Positions 1-6,352 are shown, numbered from the stretch's first letter. The stretch is DNA of 6,430 bases from Clostridia bacterium (GCA_017416885.1 JAFQAM010000341.1:1-6430), one strand, 5' to 3'. Notes: a model not told the origin generated them from the letters alone. Program-made: numbers and translations.

Positions 1-23
1 TGATTTTTCAATCTAAATATGAA

Positions 24-29
24 TATACT
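24..29 (+). promoter_or_regulatory. Tentative -10 box for the DUF6512-like gene
   Basis: TATACT matches the vegetative -10 consensus at five of six positions and lies 29 bp before the start codon, a normal leader distance. The matching -35 would fall at the very edge of the window (bases 1-5 read TGATT, so one unseen base could complete a TTG-type box with an 18-bp spacer). It cannot be confirmed from this window. Confidence 0.25.
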
Positions 30-58
30 TTCTATAAGAATACTTTGTAGGTGGTATT

Positions 59-583
59 ATGAAAAAATCAATTAATCTTTTTCAATTAATGGGATTTGCT
101 GTAACATCATTTGGCGGTACAATTTTACATTTCTTATACGATTGGCTTGGTCAAGCTACTTGGATTGCACCCTTTTCAGGCGTAAATGAGTCAACATGGG
201 AGCATATGAAGCTGATTTTTTGGCCTATGCTTATTTTTGCTATTGTACAAAGCTTTTTCTTCCGCGACCGTAAGGATTTTTGGTGCATTAAGCTTAGAGG
301 AATTTTGCTTGGACTTATATTAATTCCTGTGTTATTTTACACTTATAACGGTGTTATAGGTAAATCGCCCGATTGGTTAAATATTGCTATTTTCTTTATT
401 TCGGCGGCGTTAGCTTATATTTATGAGGCTAAGCTATTTAAAAGCGAAAATTTATCCTGTAAAAAACCAAGACTTGCGTTATATGCTCTTTTATTAATTG
501 GAATGTTATTTGTAATATTTACATTTAATACACCTGAGATTGGGATTTTTAAAGATCCAATTTTGGAAAGCTATGGAATATAA
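59..583 (+). CDS. DUF6512-like small integral membrane protein
   Basis: This 174-residue protein has about five predicted membrane segments (roughly residues 8-30, 50-67, 80-98, 106-124 and 138-156) joined by short loops. After the first segment comes a motif, VNESTWEHMKL (residues 42-52), with charged residues at a membrane boundary. I recall this ESxWEHxK signature from the Firmicutes DUF6512 family of uncharacterised membrane proteins; the assignment rests on memory of that motif and on overall size and topology. No enzymatic or transport function is known to me, and none is inferred. The ATG is preceded by AGGTGG with a 4-bp spacing, which supports this start. It is the only plus-strand gene here, is convergent with the flavoprotein gene, and shares its terminator. 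Nothing suggests truncation. The cytoplasmic membrane is the expected location. Confidence 0.8.
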   Translation: MKKSINLFQLMGFAVTSFGGTILHFLYDWLGQATWIAPFSGVNESTWEHMKLIFWPMLIFAIVQSFFFRDRKDFWCIKLRGILLGLILIPVLFYTYNGVIGKSPDWLNIAIFFISAALAYIYEAKLFKSENLSCKKPRLALYALLLIGMLFVIFTFNTPEIGIFKDPILESYGI

Positions 584-588
584 TTAAA

Positions 589-621
589 AATACCGCTAAG
601 GGGCTTTTCCTTAGCGGTATT
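589..621. terminator. Bidirectional intrinsic terminator between convergent genes
   Basis: A perfect 13-bp stem (589-601 with 609-621) closes a 7-base loop. It starts 5 bp after the DUF6512-like stop and ends 3 bp before the flavoprotein stop. On the minus strand the stem is followed by a T-rich tract (complement of 582-590), so it should work well for the flavoprotein gene. On the plus strand the tail is only mildly T-rich, so termination there may be weaker. Confidence 0.88.
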
Positions 622-624
622 ATG

Positions 625-1182
625 CTATCTTATGCTTTTTCCGTCGCTAAAAGCTTTGCCTACCTTTTCGCCAAAGCTCCAATATGCGTGTGTTACACTA
701 TCATAGATAATTGGATTTAGCTTTTTAGCGTCGATTTTTCCATTTTCGTCAAGTATTTCTTCGTCTGCACTTATATTAACTATTTCGCCTATGCAAATTC
801 CGTCCTCATTGAACTTAAGTAGCTTACATTCAACGGTCATTTTTAACTCATCAATAAGTGGCGCGTTAACAAATTCGCTTTTTGTAGCATGAAAGCTTGC
901 TTTTGCAAATTTATTTGGCTCATCGTTTGCAGAAACAATGCCAACATAGTCACAAGGTGCCACTGTATCTACTGTCGCAAAGCTTAAGGTGAATGCTTCT
1001 GTTTTCTTAATATTCTCTGTTGTTTTATGGTCATCAGCTAAGCATACCATAACTAAATTAGTATCATAAATTCCTCCCCATGAGGCATTCATTGCGTTAG
1101 GCACTCCGTTTTCATCATAAGTGCCAACAATAAGCACAGGCATTGGATATAGCCAAGTTTTTTGTCCAAAATTTTTACGCAT
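625..1182 (-). CDS. Flavin reductase-like FMN-binding flavoprotein (flavoredoxin type)
   Basis: The 185-residue product has the layout of the flavin reductase-like, FMN-binding split-barrel family. The N-terminal strand pair around PMPVLIVGTYDENG (13-26) and the PNAMNASWGG stretch (28-37) correspond to the family's flavin-binding region, as does the HKTTENI segment (52-58) that normally contacts the FMN phosphate. The C-terminal YDSVTHAYWSFGEKVGKAFSDG region is typical of the clostridial flavoredoxin-like branch. Such proteins are cytoplasmic dimers that pass electrons through bound FMN; the physiological partner and substrate are usually unknown and cannot be told here. There is no signal peptide or membrane segment, and the length is normal. 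The ATG follows GAAAGGA at a 7-bp spacing. The gene has its own promoter and terminator and no operon partner. Members are often annotated loosely as flavin reductases, so the reaction should be treated as unproven. Confidence 0.88.
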   Translation of the reverse strand: MRKNFGQKTWLYPMPVLIVGTYDENGVPNAMNASWGGIYDTNLVMVCLADDHKTTENIKKTEAFTLSFATVDTVAPCDYVGIVSANDEPNKFAKASFHATKSEFVNAPLIDELKMTVECKLLKFNEDGICIGEIVNISADEEILDENGKIDAKKLNPIIYDSVTHAYWSFGEKVGKAFSDGKSIR

Positions 1183-1215
1183 TATATTGTCCTTTCAAGT
1201 TTTATTTACTATTTA

Positions 1216-1244
1216 ATTATAACACAAAATAATAGAACATTCAA
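1216..1244 (-). promoter_or_regulatory. Vegetative extended -10 promoter of the flavoprotein gene
   Basis: On the minus strand, TTGAAT (1239-1244) and a perfect TATAAT (1216-1221) are separated by 17 bp. A TGT directly upstream of the -10 (1222-1224) makes it an extended -10. Transcription would begin near 1209 and give a leader of about 27 bases carrying the Shine-Dalgarno at 1190-1196. Spacing and sequence fit the housekeeping sigma factor well. I see no clear operator around it. Confidence 0.75.
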
Positions 1245-1256
1245 CTATTTAGGAAA

Positions 1257-1307
1257 ATTAAAAAGCAAGGATTCAGTTGCTAAATTAAGCATTAAATCCT
1301 TGCTTTT
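1257..1307 (-). terminator. Intrinsic terminator of the spoVAF-like gene
   Basis: A perfect 13-bp stem (1261-1273 with 1295-1307) lies 3 bp past the spoVAF-like stop codon. Its 21-base loop contains a small nested 4-bp stem (1278-1281 with 1288-1291). On the minus strand the descending arm runs into a T-rich tract (complement of 1257-1264). The rest of the 1183-1310 intergenic stretch holds only the flavoprotein promoter and leader. Confidence 0.85.
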
Positions 1308-1310
1308 GTG

Positions 1311-2723
1311 TTATTTTTTCTTTACACGGAAAAGGAGAGATTTGAGTTTTTTCCAATCAAATGGAATAAGTGGAAAGAGGTAGGATTTTGTGCCGAGGAC
1401 GGTTTCGTTTGTGCAGATTAACAGGATTGTTATTATTGTGCCAAGGATTAAACCCCAATAGTTGAATAATGCTATTAAGGTAAGGCACATTATTCGCATA
1501 AATTTAAATGCATAGCCAAGCTCATAGTTTGATTGAGTAAAGCCCGCTATTGATTCTATTGCCATATAGAAAATGACATCAGGTGAAAACCAACCTATTT
1601 GCACGGCAAAATCACCAAGTAAAAGTCCGCCAACCACGCTGAATGAATTAGACATTACACTCGGCGTATTAAGTGAAGCAAGCTTCAAGCCCGATATTAC
1701 TACCTCTATGATTAAAAGCTGAGCAAATAGCGGTATCTTGCCATAATTGTCAGGGACAATAAAAGATATCCATTCAGGCAAAATGCTTGCATTTAAAACA
1801 AGTAAATACCAAATTGGAGTTAAAAAAATTGAGCCTATAAAGACTAATTGACGAACTATGCGAAGGTATGTCCCTGTAAACGGCGGAAAATAAAAGTCGT
1901 CCGTTTCCTGTAAAAAATCGAAAATTGAGGTGGGCAAAATCAAGGCCTCGGGAGATGTGTCGCAAATTATAATAACGCTTCCCTCTAATATTGAGGCGCA
2001 AGCAGCATCAGGTCTTTCAGTACACCTTACCTTTGGAAATGGATTATACCATTTTTTCTTAATCAAGCATTCAATAAGACTTTGGTGGCCCAACGGAAGA
2101 GCATCTGTTTTTATATTATCAAGCTTTTCCGATAGCTGTTTTACATACACAGGATCGGCTTTCCCTTTAATGTAAATCAGCGAAACATCTGTTTTAGACT
2201 CCTCACCTATGCAGTGATATTCAACTATAAGGTCAGGATTTCTTATTCTTCTTCGCACCATCGCAATATTAAAAAGCAGAGTTTCAACGAATCCGTCTCT
2301 TGCTCCTCTCATAACCTTATCATTTTCAGGCTCCTCGGTTACTCTTGCAGGATATGTGCGCGCATCTATGATTATAGCTCCATTACCAAATCCATCTGCA
2401 AGCATAGCGGTGCATCCGCTTAATATCATTGTAATTATTTTATCAAGTGAATAGCAAGCATCAACCTCAACAGCAGGCACGCTTGTTTTTATAAATTTTT
2501 CAAGGTCTCCCTCTTGATTTGAGCCAAAGTCCTTAATTGTAGTTAGATGCATCATCAGCTTTTGCATAATAGCGGCGGTAACAAAGCCGTCTATATAATA
2601 CATCACCACTCTTTTTGAGCTTATTTCCATTTCTCGCTTTATTATATCGAAGCTTTCACCAATATTCAGTGTTTTGTCAATCAAAGCAATATTTTCATCA
2701 AATGAAAATGTTAAATCAGGCAT
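1311..2723 (-). CDS. spoVAF: GerA/SpoVAF-family spore germination protein
   Basis: This 470-residue protein belongs to the GerA family (GerA A-subunit and SpoVAF). A soluble N-terminal half of about 285 residues carries the family's best-conserved stretch at 131-163, with EPENDKVMRGARDGFVET and RRRIRNP. YNPFPKVRCTERPDAA (226-241) and DTSPEALILPT (255-265) follow. The C-terminal half has about five membrane segments between residues 288 and 436 and a short basic tail. The wording of these motifs and the short N-terminus resemble B. subtilis SpoVAF, as I remember it, more than GerAA; the subfamily call is therefore likely but not certain. SpoVAF sits in the inner spore membrane and is linked to nutrient-triggered germination and ion release. 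In B. subtilis it lies at the end of the spoVA operon; here no spoVA, gerB or gerC gene is adjacent. The ATG has a strong GGAGGA 5 bp upstream, within a hairpin. I found no convincing forespore sigma-G promoter. Confidence 0.88.
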   Translation of the reverse strand: MPDLTFSFDENIALIDKTLNIGESFDIIKREMEISSKRVVMYYIDGFVTAAIMQKLMMHLTTIKDFGSNQEGDLEKFIKTSVPAVEVDACYSLDKIITMILSGCTAMLADGFGNGAIIIDARTYPARVTEEPENDKVMRGARDGFVETLLFNIAMVRRRIRNPDLIVEYHCIGEESKTDVSLIYIKGKADPVYVKQLSEKLDNIKTDALPLGHQSLIECLIKKKWYNPFPKVRCTERPDAACASILEGSVIIICDTSPEALILPTSIFDFLQETDDFYFPPFTGTYLRIVRQLVFIGSIFLTPIWYLLVLNASILPEWISFIVPDNYGKIPLFAQLLIIEVVISGLKLASLNTPSVMSNSFSVVGGLLLGDFAVQIGWFSPDVIFYMAIESIAGFTQSNYELGYAFKFMRIMCLTLIALFNYWGLILGTIITILLICTNETVLGTKSYLFPLIPFDWKKLKSLLFRVKKK

Positions 2724-2730
2724 AAAAATC

Positions 2731-2764
2731 CTCCGTAAACACTTTTATGTTAGTATTTACGGAG
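2731..2764 (-). promoter_or_regulatory. Hairpin that contains the spoVAF Shine-Dalgarno (terminator and/or RBS occluder)
   Basis: Arms 2731-2739 and 2756-2764 form a perfect 9-bp stem. After one mismatch a further 3 bp pair (2741-2743 with 2752-2754), closing an 8-base loop. In the minus-strand RNA the 3' arm contains GGAG of the spoVAF-like gene's GGAGGA site (2729-2734), so the folded form would hide most of the ribosome binding site. Directly after the stem come GA and five Ts up to the ATG, and an A-rich run precedes it, so it also looks like a terminator for the methyltransferase transcript that ends 14 bp earlier. On the plus strand it is followed by an even better T-run, although no plus-strand gene is there to end. 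Sequence shows the structure; the function is inferred. Confidence 0.7.
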
Positions 2765-2778
2765 TTTTTTGTTTTAAA

Positions 2779-3900
2779 CTATTTATTTTTGAAAAATTGG
2801 TAGAAATAGCAAGGTATCATACCGTTATAAAGCTTCCTTACCTTGTCAGGCTTGCGGTCAAACAATCTTGCAAATCCCTCGTGGCTTGTAATAATATACT
2901 GCTGCCATTTGTCAAGGGTTTTGAAATGCTTGCCCATTTTTCTGTATAGCTCCTCTGTTTCCTTCATTGAAAGCAGTCTTTCGCCATACGGCGGATTGCA
3001 AACAATTGTGCCCCGTCTTCCCTCGGTGGTGATGGTTAATGCATCTCTTTCAAAAATTTTGATGCGGTCACTTACGCCTGCGCGATTGGCGGTTTCCTTG
3101 GCAATATCTACGCATTCGGGATTGATATCAGATGCATATGCTTCAAAATTGGAACCAAAAGCAATTTGTGATTTTGCTTCCTCTCTTGCATTTTGCCAAA
3201 TTTGTTTGTCAAATTGAGGAAAGCCTTCTGATATAAAGCCTCTTTCAAGTCCCGGCGCTTTATTCAGCATTAGCATTGTTGCCTCAACTGCAATTGTACA
3301 TGAGCCGCAAAACGGATCCCAAAATAGCACATCCTCTCTCGGCCTTGATAGCTTAGCTAAGGCACAAGCAAGAGTTTCCCTGATTGGCGCTTCGTTTGAC
3401 ACGGGACGGTACCCTCTTTTGTGTAGCGGAGTGCCTGATGTATCAATCATTAATGTTGCTCTGTTTTTGAAAATAAATAAATCAATTTGATATTTTACAC
3501 CCTTATCCTCAAAACAAGTTATACCGTAGGCTTTGGTAAGGCGCGACACAACTGCTTTTTTTATTATTTTTTGGCAATCGGGGATTGAAAACAGCGCGCT
3601 TTTAATGCTATGACCTCTTACGGGAAATTCGTCGGTTTTGCCTATCCATTTTTCCCATTCAAGCGCTTTTGGTCCCTCGAATAAATCATCAAATGTGAGC
3701 GCGTCAAATTCCCCTATTTTTATATACAATCTTTCGGCAAAGCGAAGTCCTATATTGCATTTTGCGATAGCATTTTCATCACCCGTAAAGCTGACTCTGC
3801 CATCTATTGTTTCAGTTCTCTTATAGCCTAACTTTTCTATTTCCTCGCCTAAAAGGCTTTCAAGACCGAAAAGGCAGGTCGCTACATATTCTACTGTCAT
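2779..3900 (-). CDS. THUMP-domain class I SAM-dependent RNA methyltransferase (RlmL/YpsC type)
   Basis: The 373-residue protein has the layout of the RlmL N-terminal methyltransferase, called YpsC in bacilli. An N-terminal ferredoxin-like and THUMP RNA-binding region spans roughly residues 1-155. LHKRGYR (159-165) marks the linker typical of this family. A Rossmann methyltransferase fold follows, with the SAM-binding motif I DPFCGSCT (195-202), an acidic loop SDIN (257-260), and the catalytic NPPYGER (302-308) used for N2-guanine methylation. E. coli RlmL makes m2G2445 in 23S rRNA; the same target is plausible here but not shown. The second methyltransferase domain of the E. coli fusion (RlmK) is absent, as is usual in Firmicutes. 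Motif I has Cys at 201 where the family normally has Gly. The ATG is preceded by AAAGGA at 5 bp. It starts 24 bp after the kinase stop, so the two are probably cotranscribed. Confidence 0.92.
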   Translation of the reverse strand: MTVEYVATCLFGLESLLGEEIEKLGYKRTETIDGRVSFTGDENAIAKCNIGLRFAERLYIKIGEFDALTFDDLFEGPKALEWEKWIGKTDEFPVRGHSIKSALFSIPDCQKIIKKAVVSRLTKAYGITCFEDKGVKYQIDLFIFKNRATLMIDTSGTPLHKRGYRPVSNEAPIRETLACALAKLSRPREDVLFWDPFCGSCTIAVEATMLMLNKAPGLERGFISEGFPQFDKQIWQNAREEAKSQIAFGSNFEAYASDINPECVDIAKETANRAGVSDRIKIFERDALTITTEGRRGTIVCNPPYGERLLSMKETEELYRKMGKHFKTLDKWQQYIITSHEGFARLFDRKPDKVRKLYNGMIPCYFYQFFKNK

Positions 3901-3924
3901 TTTGTTCCTTTCTGATTATATCTA

Positions 3925-5559
3925 TTATGCTTTTTTTAAGGTAAATGAAAACTCGCAATACTTTCCGTATTCGCTATTTACCTTAATTTCCTCGCCGTGT
4001 GCTTCTATGATTGTTTTAGAGATAAACAAGCCAAGTCCTGCGCCTGTTTTGTCAAGTCCTCTGCTCTTGTCGCTCTTAAAGAAACGGTCAAATACAAACG
4101 GAAGCTCTTCCTTAGTAATGCCTATTCCCTCGTTGCGGATTAAAAATCTTATCTTGTCACCTTCGTCCTTAATGCTTACCTTATAGTTACCCTTTTCATA
4201 GGAAAACTTAATTGCGTTATGACAAAGATTATAAACTACTTGGTTAATCGCATCCTTGTCACCTATAACATCAATATCAAAATCGTCAAGGTCAAATTCC
4301 ACATCAAGCTTCTTTTCCTCTAATTGATTTTCAAATGAAATTACAGTTTGTCTTGCAAGCTCACAAATATTAAATTCCTTCATTTCAAACTTGCGCTCGC
4401 CTGACTGAAGCCTTGAAATATCGAGAAGTGATGAAACAAGACGGCTCAAGCGTTTGATTTCCTCTTTTATTATTCTAAGGTAGTATTCTTGCTTTTCAGG
4501 TGGGATCGCGCCATCTAAAATACTGTCAATAAAGCCAGCTATTGTTGTCATTGGTGTTCTCAGATCGTGAGATGCATTACTTAAGAAAGTATTCTGCATT
4601 TCGTCTCTTGCCTGTACCACAGTAACAAGATTATTAAACGAGGTTGCAAGCTCTGCGATTTCGTCGTCGCCTCGCACCCTTACTCGCGCATCATATTTTC
4701 CGCGTGAAAAATCTTTTGCGGCATTACTTATTTCACGAAGCGGCTTCATAACCTGATAGCTAAAGCCATAAATTGCAACTAATGCGCATAAAGAAATCCA
4801 AATAACAGAAATTGCGATTGATCTTAACATATCATCTGCCATATCAGTTTGTCCCTGTGCGCCCGCAAAGGTGATAACCACACCGATTTCGCCCTCACCT
4901 AAGATGTCCTCCTCAGGTGTCTTATCTTCTTCAGTTTTTGGATCGGTTGGTATATCGGTTGCTTCTGTATCGATGCTTGTTTCGGTATCAGAGTCTATTG
5001 TATCGTCAATTTGTGGCGGATCTGAAATTGCGGAAGCATAAAAATCAACGCTTTTTGTAAACAGGTCGCCCATATCACTGTCTCTGAAAATATTTCTTGA
5101 TTCGTATATATCAAGCAGGATGTTTTTGTTAATTTGTAGCTTATTAATTACCTCATTTTTACTTAGAGCCCCGTCACCGTAAAGCAGTATCGGCTCACCG
5201 CTTTGTGCATCTCTATAAGCAAAGAATGCTATTTTGCCCTGGTTATCAGTTATTATAACGCCGCAGTCTGACATTGCAAAAAATGCAAAGGATAGGTTTT
5301 CGCGAAGAGTAGTTTCGTTAGATTTCAACTGTTTTTCTATGGATTCATATTCTCCGCTCATACTTAAAACAGTCTTTTTAAAGAGGACATTTGTCTCATA
5401 TAGCTCATTTCTTTTTGTTTCAGTTGCATAGTTTCCCGCTATGGTTGTAACAAGAACTCCCAAAATTGCAACCGTAAAGAACATAATCGCCATAAAGATA
5501 AGCATATATCTTGTATAAACGCTTTTCAATTTTAACCTTTTAAGCTTGATTTTTTTCAC
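3925..5559 (-). CDS. Membrane sensor histidine kinase with HAMP domain
   Basis: I start this 544-residue kinase at the GTG at 5557-5559, not at an in-frame ATG 63 bp upstream, because that ATG lies ahead of the promoter while the GTG has GAAAGGGG 8 bp before it. In this numbering: basic N-terminus; membrane segment 19-41; extracytoplasmic sensor 42-245 with a PAS/Cache-like strand GVIITDNQGKI (100-110); an acidic Asp/Glu/Thr-rich stretch at 180-224; second membrane segment 246-269; HAMP about 270-322; H-box SHDLRTP with phospho-acceptor His331; N-box NLCHNAIKFS (444-453); G1 NEGIGI; F-box FVFDRFF; G2 GAGLGL (506-511). The G1 box has Asn where Asp is usual, a variant I believe occurs in other active Firmicutes kinases. 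The kinase should autophosphorylate and pass phosphate to the adjacent OmpR-type regulator. The ligand is unknown. It has its own promoter and is followed 24 bp later by the methyltransferase gene. Confidence 0.92.
   Translation of the reverse strand: MKKIKLKRLKLKSVYTRYMLIFMAIMFFTVAILGVLVTTIAGNYATETKRNELYETNVLFKKTVLSMSGEYESIEKQLKSNETTLRENLSFAFFAMSDCGVIITDNQGKIAFFAYRDAQSGEPILLYGDGALSKNEVINKLQINKNILLDIYESRNIFRDSDMGDLFTKSVDFYASAISDPPQIDDTIDSDTETSIDTEATDIPTDPKTEEDKTPEEDILGEGEIGVVITFAGAQGQTDMADDMLRSIAISVIWISLCALVAIYGFSYQVMKPLREISNAAKDFSRGKYDARVRVRGDDEIAELATSFNNLVTVVQARDEMQNTFLSNASHDLRTPMTTIAGFIDSILDGAIPPEKQEYYLRIIKEEIKRLSRLVSSLLDISRLQSGERKFEMKEFNICELARQTVISFENQLEEKKLDVEFDLDDFDIDVIGDKDAINQVVYNLCHNAIKFSYEKGNYKVSIKDEGDKIRFLIRNEGIGITKEELPFVFDRFFKSDKSRGLDKTGAGLGLFISKTIIEAHGEEIKVNSEYGKYCEFSFTLKKA
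3936..3986. repeat. Inverted repeat at the 3' end of the kinase gene
   Basis: A perfect 11-bp inverted repeat (3936-3946 with 3976-3986) encloses 29 bp that contain a second small hairpin, AATAC and GTATT around a 5-base loop (3957-3971). It lies inside the last 20 codons of the kinase, 9 bp before the stop. On the minus strand it is followed by As, not Ts, so it is not an intrinsic terminator. It could be an mRNA stability or processing element upstream of the methyltransferase, or chance in AT-rich sequence. Confidence 0.45.
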
Positions 5560-5567
5560 GATTTTGT

Positions 5568-5575
5568 CCCCTTTC
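5568..5575 (-). promoter_or_regulatory. Shine-Dalgarno site that sets the kinase GTG start
   Basis: GAAAGGGG on the minus strand lies 8 bp before the GTG at 5557-5559. No comparable site precedes the upstream in-frame ATG at 5620-5622, whose upstream bases are the terminator stem. The 21 residues encoded between the two starts are not conserved-looking, and the basic, pre-membrane N-terminus expected of a kinase begins at the GTG. Confidence 0.8.
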
Positions 5576-5589
5576 TTGTTTATAAATAT

Positions 5590-5618
5590 AGTATAATAGA
5601 AAACATTAAAAAAGTCAA
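5590..5618 (-). promoter_or_regulatory. Promoter of the kinase (and probably methyltransferase) transcript
   Basis: On the minus strand TTGACT (5613-5618) and TATACT (5590-5595) each match the housekeeping consensus at five of six positions and are exactly 17 bp apart. The start point would be near 5583, leaving a leader of about 24 bases with the Shine-Dalgarno. The -35 begins 3 bp after the T-run of the regulator's terminator, so terminator and promoter are packed together in the 91 bp between the two genes. Confidence 0.78.
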
Positions 5619-5620
5619 AC

Positions 5621-5648
5621 AAAAAATAGCCTTTTGTAAGGCTATTTT
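5621..5648 (-). terminator. Intrinsic terminator after the response regulator
   Basis: A perfect 11-bp stem (5623-5633 with 5638-5648) closes a 4-base TTGT loop and runs on the minus strand into six Ts (complement of 5621-5626, partly within the stem). It begins 2 bp after the response regulator stop. Read-through could still deliver some kinase mRNA from the regulator promoter. Confidence 0.85.
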
Positions 5649-5650
5649 AA

Positions 5651-6352
5651 TTATTCAGCTTGTGAAAATACCTCAAATTTGTAGCCTACGCCCCAAACGG
5701 TCTTTAATTCCCATTTGTCTGATACGCCCTTTAGCTTTTCTCTTAAGCGCTTAACATGGACATCAACTGTACGGGAGTCACCAAGATAGTCAAAGCTCCA
5801 AACTTTATTTAAAAGCTGATCTCTTGTATATACTCTATTGAAATTTTTTGCTAAGAAGTAAAGAAGCATTAGCTCCTTGTGTGGAATATCAACATTTTCG
5901 CCCTTGATTTTTAGCTCGTGATTTGCTAAGCTGATTTCGATATTATCAAAACGAAGAGTGTCCTTGTCAACATGAGTTTCCATTGTGCTGTATCTTCTTA
6001 AAACAGCCTTTACTCTCGCTAAAAGCTCCTTCATATCAAACGGCTTAACCACAAAATCGTCAGCGCCCAATTCAAGTCCTAAAACCTTGTCAAATACATC
6101 GCCCTTTGCAGTAATCATAATCATAGGCTTATTAGATGTTGCCCTGATTTCACGGCAGATGTCGGTGCCGTCCTTTTTAGGAAGCATTAAGTCAAGAAGT
6201 ACAATGTCGGGATCGTAGCTTTTGAACATATTCATTCCTTCAATTCCGTCGTTGGCAATGGCGACTTCGTAGCCCTCATTTTGAAAGTATATCTTGATAA
6301 GCTCACAGATATTTACATCATCGTCAATTACAAGCATTTTTGTACCAAGCAT
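5651..6352 (-). CDS. OmpR/PhoB-family response regulator
   Basis: The 233-residue protein has a receiver domain (about 5-120) and a winged-helix DNA-binding domain (about 131-228), the normal length and order for the family. Receiver residues are intact: acidic pair Asp10/Asp11, phospho-acceptor Asp54 in VLLDLMLP, Thr81, and Lys103 in VVKPFD. The C-terminal domain carries the recognition-helix region SRTVDVHVKRLREKL (193-207) and the terminal hairpin TVWGVGYKF (218-226). It is a cytoplasmic transcription factor expected to be phosphorylated by the kinase encoded next. Its regulon is unknown; no antibiotic-resistance, phosphate or transport gene lies nearby to hint at one. The ATG has a near-perfect AGGAGGA 6 bp upstream (6359-6365). 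Met6 lacks its own ribosome site and was not chosen. It has a promoter of its own and is closed off by a terminator before the kinase. Confidence 0.95.
   Translation of the reverse strand: MLGTKMLVIDDDVNICELIKIYFQNEGYEVAIANDGIEGMNMFKSYDPDIVLLDLMLPKKDGTDICREIRATSNKPMIMITAKGDVFDKVLGLELGADDFVVKPFDMKELLARVKAVLRRYSTMETHVDKDTLRFDNIEISLANHELKIKGENVDIPHKELMLLYFLAKNFNRVYTRDQLLNKVWSFDYLGDSRTVDVHVKRLREKLKGVSDKWELKTVWGVGYKFEVFSQAE

Noticed and set aside
1162..1383. Plus-strand open frame of 73 codons across the intergenic region
   Set aside because: It overlaps the flavoprotein start, its promoter, a terminator and the spoVAF-like 3' end. It has no ribosome site or recognisable protein features.
2744..2750. 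CATAAAA on the minus strand as a sigma-G or sigma-E type -10 for the spoVAF-like gene
   Set aside because: It matches the consensus poorly and no matching -35 is found 15-18 bp upstream, so a sporulation promoter here is not supported.
2756..2775. Plus-strand terminator formed by the 2731-2764 hairpin and following T-run
   Set aside because: The T-run is good, but no plus-strand gene or promoter precedes it. It is best read as the complement of the minus-strand element, unless an antisense transcript exists.
2843..3217. Plus-strand open frame of 124 codons inside the methyltransferase gene
   Set aside because: It is antisense to well-conserved methyltransferase motifs, has no Shine-Dalgarno and its product has no recognisable domain.
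3915..3920. TATAAT on the minus strand between kinase and methyltransferase
   Set aside because: The start point would fall in the methyltransferase Shine-Dalgarno and there is no sensible -35 box.
5620..5622. ATG as the kinase start, giving a 565-residue protein
   Set aside because: It lacks a Shine-Dalgarno and lies upstream of the kinase's own -35 box, while the GTG at 5557-5559 has a good ribosome site.
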